64,000 nt of DNA from Chromatiaceae bacterium (GTDB lineage: Bacteria; Pseudomonadota; Gammaproteobacteria; Chromatiales; Chromatiaceae), in contig JACKMU010000007.1 in the NCBI GenBank assembly GCA_024235215.1, forward strand, positions 62,001-126,000. Direction: 5' to 3'. The position numbers and the translations under genes are program-made. The notes beneath the pieces are model-generated. The model had not been told where the DNA came from and did no database searches. It was given only the letters and a program-made list of their open reading frames with translations. Position 1 is the stretch's first letter; every line of letters starts with the position of its first letter. Of this stretch, positions 43,188 to 52,407 are shown one piece after another.

Positions 43188-44191
43188 CGCTCCTCCAGCT
43201 GTTCGAGATGCTTCTGTAGCTCTATTGCAGAAGGCAGATCAATGTCCAGTGAACGTGCGACATTCCTATTGACTTCAATACTGAAGTATCTGGGAAATGC
43301 TGCATCGGGCAATGCGTTGCTTCCCGTAGTGACAAATTGTCGTATTGTTTCGGCGATCTGCCTGCCGATATTCGAAGGTGTTGAGTAGACTGCCAGCAGC
43401 GCCCCCGCTTTGACGTAGGAAGCGGAAAAACCCACAACCGGCACCTGATTGTGATAACTGGAGAGTAGAATATTGAATATTGTGTTTTGGTTATATACCA
43501 GAGGGTCGGGAAGTGCCAGCAGCAGATCACTCTCCTCCAACAGACGTCTCAGTGCTGGTCCGACCTGGCTCTGTTCAGTGACCGTCTCCTGACGAATCGA
43601 AATTCCCAACTCTGCTGCAGCCAGTTTCAGCACAGCGCTCGAATCCTGTGTCACCGGTCCGAACAGAACGCCGACCACCTGTTTGCCGGTGCCTATCAGC
43701 TTGATCAAATTGAGATGTCGTGTGAAGGGTTGATCCAGATAGATTGCTGATGTGCTTGCGGAGCTCTCATCCATGTTCAGTGAAGCTGCGGTGGAGAGTG
43801 GAATCAACGTGTAAAGACGTGGTGTCGCACTCTGTAATTCAGCAACACGCCGGGCGGCGTTGACGCCGATGGTCACCAGTAGTATTGGCTTGTCGCCATC
43901 TGGCTCCAGCAGTTTTTCCAGCGGTTCATCTTCGATGTTTGCCTGAGAGATGCGATAGTTTCGACATTCAGAACAGATTGATTCAACGCTGGTGAGAATA
44001 CTCCGGGTCACCTCCTGATAGACAGGCGCACTACCGCTTTGCAAAATCAGTAACAAGGGTGCGTCTGAATAGACCGGACAGGAGGCGAGAATCAGCAACA
44101 ACAGCAATAGCCGGCGATTCGTTGTAGTCGGAAGCGCAGTTTCCGGATTCCGGCGCAGGCGATCTTTTATGGCGCTGGCATCCGCGATCAT
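43184..44191 (-). CDS. ABC transporter substrate-binding-like lipoprotein (ABC_sub_bind family)
   Basis: A 335-residue exported protein. The N-terminal hydrophobic segment ends LLILASC, a possible lipobox, so it may be a lipoprotein. The rest is a two-lobed periplasmic-binding fold of the PF04392 type: LLLILQSGSAPVYQEVTRSI, LLVTIGVNAARRVAELQ, TRHLNLIKLIGTGKQVVGVLFGP, DLLLALPDPLVYNQNTI and PVVGFSASYVKAGALLAVYS. No permease or ATPase gene is near. Placed between a TonB receptor and a hybrid kinase and coupled to the latter by a 4-base overlap, it is likely a ligand sensor for the kinase; that is inferred. Confidence 0.8.
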   Translation of the reverse strand: MIADASAIKDRLRRNPETALPTTTNRRLLLLLLILASCPVYSDAPLLLILQSGSAPVYQEVTRSILTSVESICSECRNYRISQANIEDEPLEKLLEPDGDKPILLVTIGVNAARRVAELQSATPRLYTLIPLSTAASLNMDESSASTSAIYLDQPFTRHLNLIKLIGTGKQVVGVLFGPVTQDSSAVLKLAAAELGISIRQETVTEQSQVGPALRRLLEESDLLLALPDPLVYNQNTIFNILLSSYHNQVPVVGFSASYVKAGALLAVYSTPSNIGRQIAETIRQFVTTGSNALPDAAFPRYFSIEVNRNVARSLDIDLPSAIELQKHLEQLEER

Positions 44192-44268
44192 ATCCTTAGA
44201 TTGAACCTGGCATCATAACTACCCTAATTAGTACGACACCTCATTCCCATGTTGGCCCAAAACCTGGC

Positions 44269-46347
44269 TCAACGAAAATTGAAGCGGGCCTGCAGGAAGA
44301 GCTGTCTCTCCGCTTTGTTGACCCAGGGATCCACCCGCTCGGTGAAGTTATAAAATTCGACATCATCACCATCTATATTCTGCGCGATCAACTCCAGGTC
44401 GATATCCACATCACCTGCATTGAATTGCTTGCCGATTCGCAGATCCCATCGCCTGCGCACAGGCACGAAATGGCCATCGTAGAGCCATTCCATTGGATCG
44501 ATGTAGTGGTAGGAACTACTTATTTCGATCCCGTTGTCAAAACGGTAGCTGCCCAGCAGGCTGAAAGTCTGCTCTGGCACACACACCTCCAGATCCAGGG
44601 GTTTAAGAGAACCGTCAGGCTGAATTCTTTTCAGCTGCTCGCCGCGAGTCTCGGTAATGCTGTAGCCGAAATGAATCAGACTGCGTGTTGTCGGCCGGTA
44701 CTTCAGGTCAAGATCCACACCGCCGATCATAATGCTGCCATCGTTGACATAGCTTTGCGCCCCGTCCAATGGGGTTATCCCGTTGTTGTTGAGAATCTGC
44801 AGGTTATCGATATTGGCAATGATGTCATGAATCTGCTCGTGGAAGAGGCGTACATCGAGTGTCAAACCCTGTGCGGGAAACTTTCCCAGGTAGCCAACCT
44901 CGTAAGCGGTGATCTCCTCCGGCTCGAGATCGTCCTGGGTAAGAAAAATGTGATCCAGCGGAAGCATGTCACTCGCTCTGTAGAGCACGATCTGTGAATG
45001 GTCCTCGAACAGCGTCGGCATGCGGTAAGCGCGTGAGGCAGCAAAGCGTAAGGTGTGCGAGCCGTTCAGATGGTGATTGATTGCAAAGCGCGGCGAGAAG
45101 AGGCCGCGTTTGCCCTGGTAGGCTTCATACATAGCGCCGATATTGAATACGGTATCCCGCTGTGGCAGCCATTCAATATTGGAAAAGGCGCGGTACTGTC
45201 GACGCGAGCGCCGCTTGTCGCCGAAAGTCCATATCCCCTCCGCACTTTCGTAGCGTCCACCAAAGCCAGTGACTAGACGCAGCCGATCGCTCAGACGGCT
45301 GCTGTATTGCAGCTCTGCATCGTAACGGTGCGAATCGAACCCATAGCCCAGTGCCAGCGTTCCCAGACCGGGAACAACACCGGTAAAATGGTCGTCCTTC
45401 TTTTGATAGTTGTGGTAAATATGCAGCTGGATCTCCGCATCCGATGACAACAGCCGGTTCCAGCGCAGTTGCTGAAAATGGTTGATGTGTTCTGCTTCTC
45501 TGAGGGGTTGTTCCAGGCTGCCGGTCAATCCCTCTTCCCGGGGACCGCTGCTGTAACCCAGATCGATCAAAAGCGTCTCATCGCTGTTGACCCGGTAATC
45601 TCCGCGATAGCTGATCCAACCGGTACGGGCACTGTCATGACGGCTGTCGAAGCCGTCATCTTCGATACGGCTGCCAGCGACTCTGAAATCGAGATTGCCG
45701 ATGGAACCGGCATAGCGGCCATACTGCTGCCAGTTATGGCCATCACCAAAACTCGATCTCAAGCTGACGCCCTGTTGCTGGGCAGGATGCCGGGTGATGA
45801 TATTGATGACGCCGGCGAACGAGTTGGAGCCATGGCTGGCAGCATTGGGTCCGCGAATCACTTCGATCCGTTCGATGTCATCCAGATCCACCTGAATATC
45901 CTGCCAGGAGACACCACCAAAAGCGGGGTCGTAGATCGAACGTCCGTCGATGGTCACCTGCATGTCACGTGCATACTCGTCTCCTCGCCCATGGGCCGTC
46001 ACGGCAGCTCTTTTACCGGTAACGAAGGCGACCTGGAAACCGGGCACGAAGCGCAGCAAATCAGGCAGGTTCAGCGCACCGGAGGCTCGAATCATCTCTC
46101 GGTCGATCAGGGTCACACTAGCCGGTGTATCAGAAATCGACTGTTGCAGTCGCGTCACTGAAAGAACCACCGGCAGATCGGAGAAATAGTAATCTTCGGA
46201 GACCTCTCCCTGGGCTGGAAAAATGGCCAGAACGCTGCTCAGGATGACCAGTCGGCACAACACAATCGGAATCTTCCGCGTGCTCCCCAATGGGCCAGAG
46301 TTACGGTAGCGGTGGCGGTAACACCTTGGTGTGCTATCGGCAAGCAT
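44269..46347 (-). CDS. TonB-dependent outer-membrane receptor
   Basis: A 692-residue receptor with a long basic N-terminus and a signal-like segment (IPIVLCRLVILSSVLAIFPAQG). The plug shows LSVTRLQQSISDTPASVTLIDREMI, then DLLRFVPGFQVAFVTG, DGRSIYDPAFGGVSWQDI, DIERIEVIRGPNAASHGSNSFAGVINI. The barrel ends QLFLQARFNFR. This plug is of the vitamin B12/colicin-receptor-like group; the ligand is unknown. The gene is first in an operon with the binding protein (77 bases downstream) and the BarA-like kinase. Confidence 0.9.
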   Translation of the reverse strand: MLADSTPRCYRHRYRNSGPLGSTRKIPIVLCRLVILSSVLAIFPAQGEVSEDYYFSDLPVVLSVTRLQQSISDTPASVTLIDREMIRASGALNLPDLLRFVPGFQVAFVTGKRAAVTAHGRGDEYARDMQVTIDGRSIYDPAFGGVSWQDIQVDLDDIERIEVIRGPNAASHGSNSFAGVINIITRHPAQQQGVSLRSSFGDGHNWQQYGRYAGSIGNLDFRVAGSRIEDDGFDSRHDSARTGWISYRGDYRVNSDETLLIDLGYSSGPREEGLTGSLEQPLREAEHINHFQQLRWNRLLSSDAEIQLHIYHNYQKKDDHFTGVVPGLGTLALGYGFDSHRYDAELQYSSRLSDRLRLVTGFGGRYESAEGIWTFGDKRRSRRQYRAFSNIEWLPQRDTVFNIGAMYEAYQGKRGLFSPRFAINHHLNGSHTLRFAASRAYRMPTLFEDHSQIVLYRASDMLPLDHIFLTQDDLEPEEITAYEVGYLGKFPAQGLTLDVRLFHEQIHDIIANIDNLQILNNNGITPLDGAQSYVNDGSIMIGGVDLDLKYRPTTRSLIHFGYSITETRGEQLKRIQPDGSLKPLDLEVCVPEQTFSLLGSYRFDNGIEISSSYHYIDPMEWLYDGHFVPVRRRWDLRIGKQFNAGDVDIDLELIAQNIDGDDVEFYNFTERVDPWVNKAERQLFLQARFNFR

Positions 46348-46455
46348 GGATTCAAACTCTCCCCTCTGACTCGATTGAATTTGGCGTCCTGTATCTCTCT
46401 GCCCGGGAGCATCTTACCATCGTTTTCACTCTGAGGTTGCAGTACACTAGCCGAT

Positions 46456-47346
46456 ATGGAACATCCAACGATAGCAAATTTTGTCGGCGCCACGCCATTG
46501 GTCAGGTTGCAGCGTCTGGTGACCGGCGGCAGTAATGTACTGGTCAAACTGGAAGGCAATAACCCGGCCGGTTCAGTCAAGGATCGCCCGGCGTTGAATA
46601 TGATCTTGCGGGCCGAGGAGCGTGGGGATATCGCGCCAGGGGATACTTTGATCGAGGCGACCAGCGGGAATACCGGTATAGCGCTGGCGATGGCGGCCGC
46701 AATCAAAGGCTATCGCATGGTGCTGATCATGCCGGACAACATGAGTGTCGAACGCCGCGCCTCGATGCGCGCCTATGGTGCAGAGTTGATACTGGTTGAC
46801 CGCGCAGGCGGTATGGAGGCAGCCCGGGACCTTGCATTGAAAATGGCAGCGGAGAAAAAGGGGAGGGTACTGGATCAGTTCTCCAACCCGGACAATCCAG
46901 CAGCCCACTATGAGACTACCGGTCCTGAAATCTGGCAGGATACCGCAGGCACAATCACTCATTTCGTCAGTGCGATGGGAACTACTGGCACCATCATGGG
47001 TGTATCGCGTTATCTGAAAGAGCAGAACAAGGAGATCCAGATCGTCGGAGTGCGACCTGCGGAGGGAGCCAGCATTCCTGGAATCAGGCGTTGGCCGATT
47101 GCGTATCTGCCCAAAATTTTCGACCCGCAACGGGTCGATCGGGAGATGGACGTCACCCAGGAGGAGGCAGAGGAGATGACCCGCCGACTGGCTTGCGAAG
47201 AGGGGATATTCGCAGGCATCTCTTCTGGTGGAGCGGTTGCTGCCGCACTGCGCCTGGCCGCCTCCTGTGAGGATGCGGTGATTGTTGTCATCGTCTGTGA
47301 CCGTGGTGATCGGTATCTCTCAACCGGTGTCTTCCCCGCAGTATAG
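46456..47346 (+). CDS. cysM: cysteine synthase B
   Basis: A 296-residue PLP enzyme making L-cysteine from O-acetylserine and sulfide or thiosulfate. The PLP Lys lies in NPAGSVKDRPAL, the substrate loop is EATSGNTGIAL, and the phosphate-binding SAMGTTGTIMG and RRWPIAYLPKIFD segments are of the CysM rather than the CysK type. It is divergent from the receptor operon with a 108-base gap. The next gene begins inside its 3' end. Confidence 0.95.
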   Translation: MEHPTIANFVGATPLVRLQRLVTGGSNVLVKLEGNNPAGSVKDRPALNMILRAEERGDIAPGDTLIEATSGNTGIALAMAAAIKGYRMVLIMPDNMSVERRASMRAYGAELILVDRAGGMEAARDLALKMAAEKKGRVLDQFSNPDNPAAHYETTGPEIWQDTAGTITHFVSAMGTTGTIMGVSRYLKEQNKEIQIVGVRPAEGASIPGIRRWPIAYLPKIFDPQRVDREMDVTQEEAEEMTRRLACEEGIFAGISSGGAVAAALRLAASCEDAVIVVIVCDRGDRYLSTGVFPAV

Positions 47347-49411
47347 GCGGAGTTTCACCGCACTCGCGGTGATCATTGCGCTCACTCTCTTCCTCTATAA
47401 GGCAGAACTTGCAGCGGTGGATCAATTCACACTGCAGCTGGGAACGCTGGTCGGCCAGGAGTGGAGCGCCGAAAGCGTTCGCCTGAAGCTACGCTGGAGA
47501 GACCGGGAGAGTGGCTTCTTCACGCTATCTGCGGCGCGTTTCACTCATGCGGCGCTCCCATTCCCTCTGTTGTCACCAACAATTGAGTGTTCCCAAGGTG
47601 TGGTTAACGACCACATGGTAAACTGCGAGCAGGGATTGCTGAAGTTGACCAATCCACTGCTCGACAATGCCGAGTTCCCGCTGCAGTTCAGCTGGGAAAA
47701 GGAGACGCAGAGATTCCATCTCGTTTTGGAGCAGATCAAGCTCACCCAGGGGCAGCTGAATCTGCGTGTTACCGGTACCGCACAAGCGTGGAAGCTCAAT
47801 CTCATTGGACGCAAACTGTCGCTGCAGCGCCTGCCCAAACCACTCGCGGCGTTGCATATCACCCCCCCGCAAATAGCCATGGCGGGGCAAATAGATATCG
47901 ATCTAAATCTGGCGGGTGGCTCGGAACTGGTATCAGCGGATTGGCAACTGAGGTTCCGCCAGCTCGAGTTTTCCGATCACGCGGGCAGTTTTGTTGGCGA
48001 AGGGTTGTCTGGCAACTGGCGCGGTGATCTGCGCTTCCTGCAGAACGGTTATCGCGGTACCGCCCGCGTTCTGCTCGAACGAGGTGCCGTGCTGACACCA
48101 TTTCTCTATATCGAGCCAGAGCGCAGCGGAGTAAAGCTCTCCCTGGCGTACCGACTCGACAAAGCTGTCAGTAAACTGGTGTTCGATCAGTTGGAGTATC
48201 AGGAGCAGGATGTGATCACTCTGACAGCGGCTGGGCGCATCGATCTCGCGCCAACGTTGCGGGTGGTTCAGCTAAAGGTGCGCTCGCTCCCTTTGGAGCC
48301 AGGAAAGGTGTTCAGCAGATATCTGCAGCCGGTTTTGGCTGGAGAATTCTTTGAAGCGCTGAACCTGGATGGCCGCATCCGTTTCGAGCTTGAACAGGAT
48401 TCAGTGCTCAAATTGAAACTGGAGATTGATGAACTGAATATCCGTCAGGGTGTCGACGGAGAAAACTTTCAGCTTGCCGGGGTGCAGGGCGAGCTGTTCT
48501 GGTCGACCGGCGCTAGCGTTTCCCGATCCAGGTTGCGTTGGCGTGAAGGAACGCTGCTGCAGAGGATCAAACTGGGTCCGGCGGAGGCGACTTTGATATT
48601 AAAGGGTACGGAGATAGGACTGGAAGAACCTTTCTCGCTACCCCTGCTGGATGGTACGCTCAGAGCGGAACGGTTTTCCATCACACAGACGGATGCGGGG
48701 CCAAAGGTTGATTTTCAGGGGTATCTCACACCGATATCGATGGAGTTGATCAGTCAAACACTTGGTTGGCCGCCGCTGGCGGGACAGCTGTCGGGCATGG
48801 TTCCCGGTGCCACATACGAGAATGGACTGCTGCAACTGCGTGGTGTGACACTGGTACGTATTTTTGACGGTGACATCTTATTGAGGAACCTCCGGCTGGG
48901 TGATCTGTTCGGCCCCCTGCCTCTACTGCAGACGGACATAGAGCTGAAATCGCTCGATCTCGAAACACTGACCTCCAGATTCTCATTTGGTAAGATAACC
49001 GGCAGACTGGAAGGAAGAATCAAGGGACTGCGCCTCGAGCAGTGGCGGCCCGTTGAATTTGATGCCTGGTTCGCCACGCCTGAGAAAGATCCCGGTCCCC
49101 ATCGGATCAGTCAGAAAGCAGTGGACAACATCTCCAATCTTGGCGGCGTAGGCGTTTCCGGCGCGCTTTCACGTAGTTTCCTGCGCATTTTCGAGGAGTT
49201 TGGCTATGACCGGCTAGGAGTGAGTTGCCGATTGGAAAATGGCATCTGCCACATGGGTGGCATCGGGTCTGCCAAAAGTGGTTACTATCTGGTAAAGGGG
49301 GGAGGGCTGCCCAGGATAGACATTATCGGTTTCAATCGGAAAACTGACTGGGGCGTTTTGGTAGAGAAGCTGCAACAGATCTCGGAAGGGGGAACACCTG
49401 TTGTTGAGTAG
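47282..49411 (+). CDS. YdbH/AsmA-like envelope protein
   Basis: A 709-residue protein with one N-terminal helix (FTALAVIIALTLFLY) and a long beta-rich periplasmic part with an AsmA/YdbH appearance. The C-terminal block includes AVDNISNLGGVGVSGALSRSFLRIFEEFGYDRLGVSC and GGGLPRIDIIGFNRKTDWGVLVEKL as separate conserved segments. The next gene encodes a YdbL-domain lipoprotein. In E. coli ydbH-ynbE-ydbL form one operon for lipid transport between the membranes, so YdbH is the best match. The start is uncertain: the TTG at 47282 has a GAGG site and overlaps cysM by 65 bases; GTG codons at 47297-47327 are alternatives. Confidence 0.65.
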   Translation: MLSSSVTVVIGISQPVSSPQYRRSFTALAVIIALTLFLYKAELAAVDQFTLQLGTLVGQEWSAESVRLKLRWRDRESGFFTLSAARFTHAALPFPLLSPTIECSQGVVNDHMVNCEQGLLKLTNPLLDNAEFPLQFSWEKETQRFHLVLEQIKLTQGQLNLRVTGTAQAWKLNLIGRKLSLQRLPKPLAALHITPPQIAMAGQIDIDLNLAGGSELVSADWQLRFRQLEFSDHAGSFVGEGLSGNWRGDLRFLQNGYRGTARVLLERGAVLTPFLYIEPERSGVKLSLAYRLDKAVSKLVFDQLEYQEQDVITLTAAGRIDLAPTLRVVQLKVRSLPLEPGKVFSRYLQPVLAGEFFEALNLDGRIRFELEQDSVLKLKLEIDELNIRQGVDGENFQLAGVQGELFWSTGASVSRSRLRWREGTLLQRIKLGPAEATLILKGTEIGLEEPFSLPLLDGTLRAERFSITQTDAGPKVDFQGYLTPISMELISQTLGWPPLAGQLSGMVPGATYENGLLQLRGVTLVRIFDGDILLRNLRLGDLFGPLPLLQTDIELKSLDLETLTSRFSFGKITGRLEGRIKGLRLEQWRPVEFDAWFATPEKDPGPHRISQKAVDNISNLGGVGVSGALSRSFLRIFEEFGYDRLGVSCRLENGICHMGGIGSAKSGYYLVKGGGLPRIDIIGFNRKTDWGVLVEKLQQISEGGTPVVE

Positions 49412-49470
49412 TTGCATTGCCACCTGTCACACCCCGCGAGCTTTAAAGGCCGCATGGTAAGGAGTCGAAC

Positions 49471-50061
49471 ATGAGAGCGCTGAAACTGACAATTTACACC
49501 GGCATCATCTTGCTGCTGGTAGCCTGCGTCACTATCAATATCTATTTTCCCGCTGCACAGGCGGAAGCGGCAGCAGAACGGATCGTAGACGACATTCTTG
49601 GCAAACCGCAGGAGAAACCGGACCCAGGTGCCAGCCTGCCAATGGCAGGATGGGAGCGGTATGCCGGCAGTCTGTTGAACCTGATTATTCCACAGGCACA
49701 AGCTGCGCAGCCCGATTTCAATGTGGATTCCCCACAGATCAGGAAATTGCAGGCAGCCATGAAGCAGCGCAATCTGGATCTCAAGGGGTACTATGCCAGC
49801 GGTGCAGTCGGTTTCACCCATGACGCGCAGATCGCACTCCGTGATCAGGCGGTCGTACCGCTCAAGGAGAAGGCAAGAGTAGCGCGTCTGATAGATGATG
49901 AGAATCGGGATCGCAATGCGCTCTACCGCGCTATCGCAGCAGCAAACGGACACCCGGAATGGGAGTCTGACGTGCGCGCCACATTTGCCAGAACCTGGTC
50001 ACAGAAGGCGGAAAAAGGGTGGTGGTATCAACCCACACCAGGCAATTGGAAGCAGCGCTGA
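49471..50061 (+). CDS. YdbL (DUF1318) lipoprotein with YnbE-like N-terminal strand
   Basis: A 196-residue lipoprotein: signal IYTGIILLLVAC with a clear lipobox (LVAC). The mature N-terminus begins CVTINIYFPAAQAEAAAERIVDDILG, a short hydrophobic strand as in YnbE-type lipoproteins. The C-terminal DUF1318 domain contains QIRKLQAAMKQR, LKGYYASGAVGFTHDAQI, LKEKARVARLIDDENRDRNALY and GHPEWESDVRATFARTWSQKA. In E. coli these two parts are separate genes beside ydbH. An AAGGAG site precedes the ATG. Confidence 0.8.
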   Translation: MRALKLTIYTGIILLLVACVTINIYFPAAQAEAAAERIVDDILGKPQEKPDPGASLPMAGWERYAGSLLNLIIPQAQAAQPDFNVDSPQIRKLQAAMKQRNLDLKGYYASGAVGFTHDAQIALRDQAVVPLKEKARVARLIDDENRDRNALYRAIAAANGHPEWESDVRATFARTWSQKAEKGWWYQPTPGNWKQR

Positions 50062-50098
50062 ATGATCAGCGTAATCGCTGCACCAGTAGCGCGCTGAG

Positions 50099-51427
50099 AT
50101 GAGGAGAATGCGCACCAGCAGCGTGCCACAGGAACGTGTGCTGGTCGAAATCGAAGGAATGACTCACGACGGCAATGGTTTCGCCAATGTTGCGGGTCGT
50201 ACCGTCTATATATTTGGTGCTCTGACCGGCGAAAAGGTCAATTTTCGCTATACCCGCATCAAGGGCACGCAGGCCGAAGGGGTAGTTGACGAGGTATTGC
50301 AGCCATCCCCCGAGCGGATTCCCGCAGCCTGTCCTCAATTTGGTCTCTGCGGCGGCTGTTCTCTGCAGCACCAGCACCCTGCAGCGCAGATTCGTATCAA
50401 ACAGCAGAAGCTGTTGAAACTATTCGCCGCGATCGGAAAGGTCCAGCCGGAGCGAGTTTTGCCTCCGCTGGTCGGCGATACGGTCTGGGGATACCGTAAA
50501 AAAGCACGGCTGGGTGTCAAATGGGTCACAAAGAAACAGCGCGTGCTGGTTGGTTTCAGGGAGCGCGTATCTGGTCTGATCTGCGAATCTGAACGCTGCT
50601 TGGTACTGGATCCGCAGGTGGGAGAGTTGTTGGGTCCGCTGGCAGAGATGATCGCCAGCCTCTCCATTAGAGCGCAAATTCCGCAGATCGAAGTGGCGAT
50701 CGGTGATACCGGATGCGTACTGATTTTCCGGGTACTCTCGACCCCAACGACAGATGACTGTCAGCACATCGCATCATTTTGTGAGACTCACGGTATTGTT
50801 CCCTATCTCCAGGAGGGTGGCACAGCCAGTCTGCGTCCGTTATCGGGGACTGCCGAAGATCTCTACTATATTCTGCCTTCGCATGGGGTGAGAATCGATT
50901 TTTTGCCGACCGACTTCACTCAGGTGAACGGCGCCTTCAACCGTATGATGGTGGCGTACGTGTTGCAGCTGCTCGATCCCCAATCGAATGAGCGGGTGCT
51001 CGATCTATTCTGTGGTCTCGGGAATTTCACCCTTCCCCTGGCGCGTGCAGCGGCACAGGTAGTCGGTGTGGAGGGCGACCCAGGCTTGGTTGCCCGGGCT
51101 AAAGGCAATGCACGAGAAAATGGGATCGACAACGCCCAATTCTGTGTGACCGATCTCTACCAGCCTCTTGACAACGCACCCTGGGCAAGCGAGTCGTTCG
51201 ACAAGATTTTACTGGACCCTCCCCGAACAGGAGCGCAAGCGGTGCTGCGCCATCTCCCGGAAAGCGGAGCGCGGCGAATCGTCTACGTCTCCTGCCACCC
51301 GGGTACACTGGCCAGGGATGCCGGAGATCTGGTCAACCTCTACGGTTACCGGCTGGTGGCGGCCGGCGTGATGGATATGTTCCCCCATACAGCGCATGTG
51401 GAGTCGATTGCGCTTTTTGAGACTTGA
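50099..51427 (+). CDS. rlmD: 23S rRNA (uracil(1939)-C(5))-methyltransferase RlmD
   Basis: A 442-residue SAM enzyme with an N-terminal TRAM domain (RVLVEIEGMTHDGNGFANVAG), 4Fe-4S ligands in CPQFGLCGGC plus the Cys of CESERC, SAM-binding VLDLFCGLGNFTLPLA and DPPRTGA. The catalytic-Cys motif reads YVSCHPGTLARD where SCNP is usual. Length is typical. Two possible ATG starts (50099 and 50108) differ by three residues. Confidence 0.93.
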   Translation: MRRMRTSSVPQERVLVEIEGMTHDGNGFANVAGRTVYIFGALTGEKVNFRYTRIKGTQAEGVVDEVLQPSPERIPAACPQFGLCGGCSLQHQHPAAQIRIKQQKLLKLFAAIGKVQPERVLPPLVGDTVWGYRKKARLGVKWVTKKQRVLVGFRERVSGLICESERCLVLDPQVGELLGPLAEMIASLSIRAQIPQIEVAIGDTGCVLIFRVLSTPTTDDCQHIASFCETHGIVPYLQEGGTASLRPLSGTAEDLYYILPSHGVRIDFLPTDFTQVNGAFNRMMVAYVLQLLDPQSNERVLDLFCGLGNFTLPLARAAAQVVGVEGDPGLVARAKGNARENGIDNAQFCVTDLYQPLDNAPWASESFDKILLDPPRTGAQAVLRHLPESGARRIVYVSCHPGTLARDAGDLVNLYGYRLVAAGVMDMFPHTAHVESIALFET

Positions 51428-51431
51428 TAAC

Positions 51432-51899
51432 ATGGCATTGGAAATAGAACGAAAGTTTCTGGTAATTAACGATTCGTGGAAGGAGAACGTAATCTCGTCA
51501 TCACGCCTGATGCAGGGTTATCTGACGAATCAGCATAAAGCCTCGGTGCGGATCAGAACCGGAAATGGAAAGGCGCATCTGAACATCAAAAGTACCACTG
51601 TCGGAATCAAGCGCCTGGAGTTCGAGTACGAGATACCGTTGGATGATGCGGAGATCATGCTGCGGGAGATTGCCCAGCAGCCGTTTATCGACAAGACACG
51701 CTATCTGGTCCGTTGCGGCGAGCACAATTGGGAGCTGGATCTGTTCGAGGGGGAGAACCACGGCCTGGTCGTGGCGGAGTTGGAGTTGAAGTCCGAGAAC
51801 GAAACTTTCGTCATGCCCGACTGGGCGGGGAAAGAGGTCTCCGACGATGTCAGGTATTACAATGTCAATCTGATTAAACATCCCTATAGCCGCTGGTGA
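51432..51899 (+). CDS. CYTH domain protein (triphosphate tunnel metalloenzyme)
   Basis: A 155-residue protein opening MALEIERKFLVI, the ExExK signature of CYTH enzymes, with VRIRTGNGKAHLNIKS, LEFEYEIPLDDAE, KTRYLV and WELDLFEGENHGLVVAELELKS completing the tunnel residues. The start lies 4 bases after the rlmD stop. Bacterial members of this class are inorganic triphosphatases or thiamine-triphosphatase-like; the substrate here is not known. Confidence 0.9.
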   Translation: MALEIERKFLVINDSWKENVISSSRLMQGYLTNQHKASVRIRTGNGKAHLNIKSTTVGIKRLEFEYEIPLDDAEIMLREIAQQPFIDKTRYLVRCGEHNWELDLFEGENHGLVVAELELKSENETFVMPDWAGKEVSDDVRYYNVNLIKHPYSRW

Positions 51900-51902
51900 A
51901 AT

Positions 51903-52382
51903 TTGCGACCGCACATTGAAGTCGACCTGAAACAACAACAGTTGACGTTGCTGGACGATCTCGAAATCTTACGGAGATACGCTGTATCGACTGCTTTGAA
52001 TGGTGCCGGAGAAGAGTCGGGCAGTGGTTGTACTCCGCGCGGTGCACATCGCATTCGGATCAGGATTGGAGCGGGACTGCCACTCAACAGCGTGTTGATT
52101 GGTCGGCGACCCAGCGGTGAGATCTATAGTGCAGCGCTTTCCCTCCGTTATCCTGAGCGGGACTGGATACTTACCCGGATTCTCTGGTTGACCGGTATGG
52201 AACCGGGTCGTAATCGTGGGGGTTCGCGGGATACATTACGGCGCTACATCTACATTCATGGCTGTCCTGACACCGAGCCAATGGGCGAACCTCACTCCCA
52301 TGGATGTATCCGGATGCGGAATAGCGATATTGTCGAACTGTTCGACCTGGTTGAAGCCGGCACAGTGGTGACGATAGCTTGA
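51903..52382 (+). CDS. L,D-transpeptidase (YkuD domain)
   Basis: A 159-residue YkuD protein starting at TTG directly after the CYTH gene. The opening IEVDLKQQQLTLL is typical; the catalytic region has YIYIHGCPD and SHGCIRMRNSDIVELFDLV, with the His and Cys nucleophile. It should cross-link or modify peptidoglycan peptides. There is no visible signal peptide, which is odd for a periplasmic enzyme; the TTG start may be wrong or export may use another route. Confidence 0.85.
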   Translation: MRPHIEVDLKQQQLTLLDDLEILRRYAVSTALNGAGEESGSGCTPRGAHRIRIRIGAGLPLNSVLIGRRPSGEIYSAALSLRYPERDWILTRILWLTGMEPGRNRGGSRDTLRRYIYIHGCPDTEPMGEPHSHGCIRMRNSDIVELFDLVEAGTVVTIA

Positions 52383-52407
52383 CTACTCCAAGCCAGTCGG
52401 TGATCGG

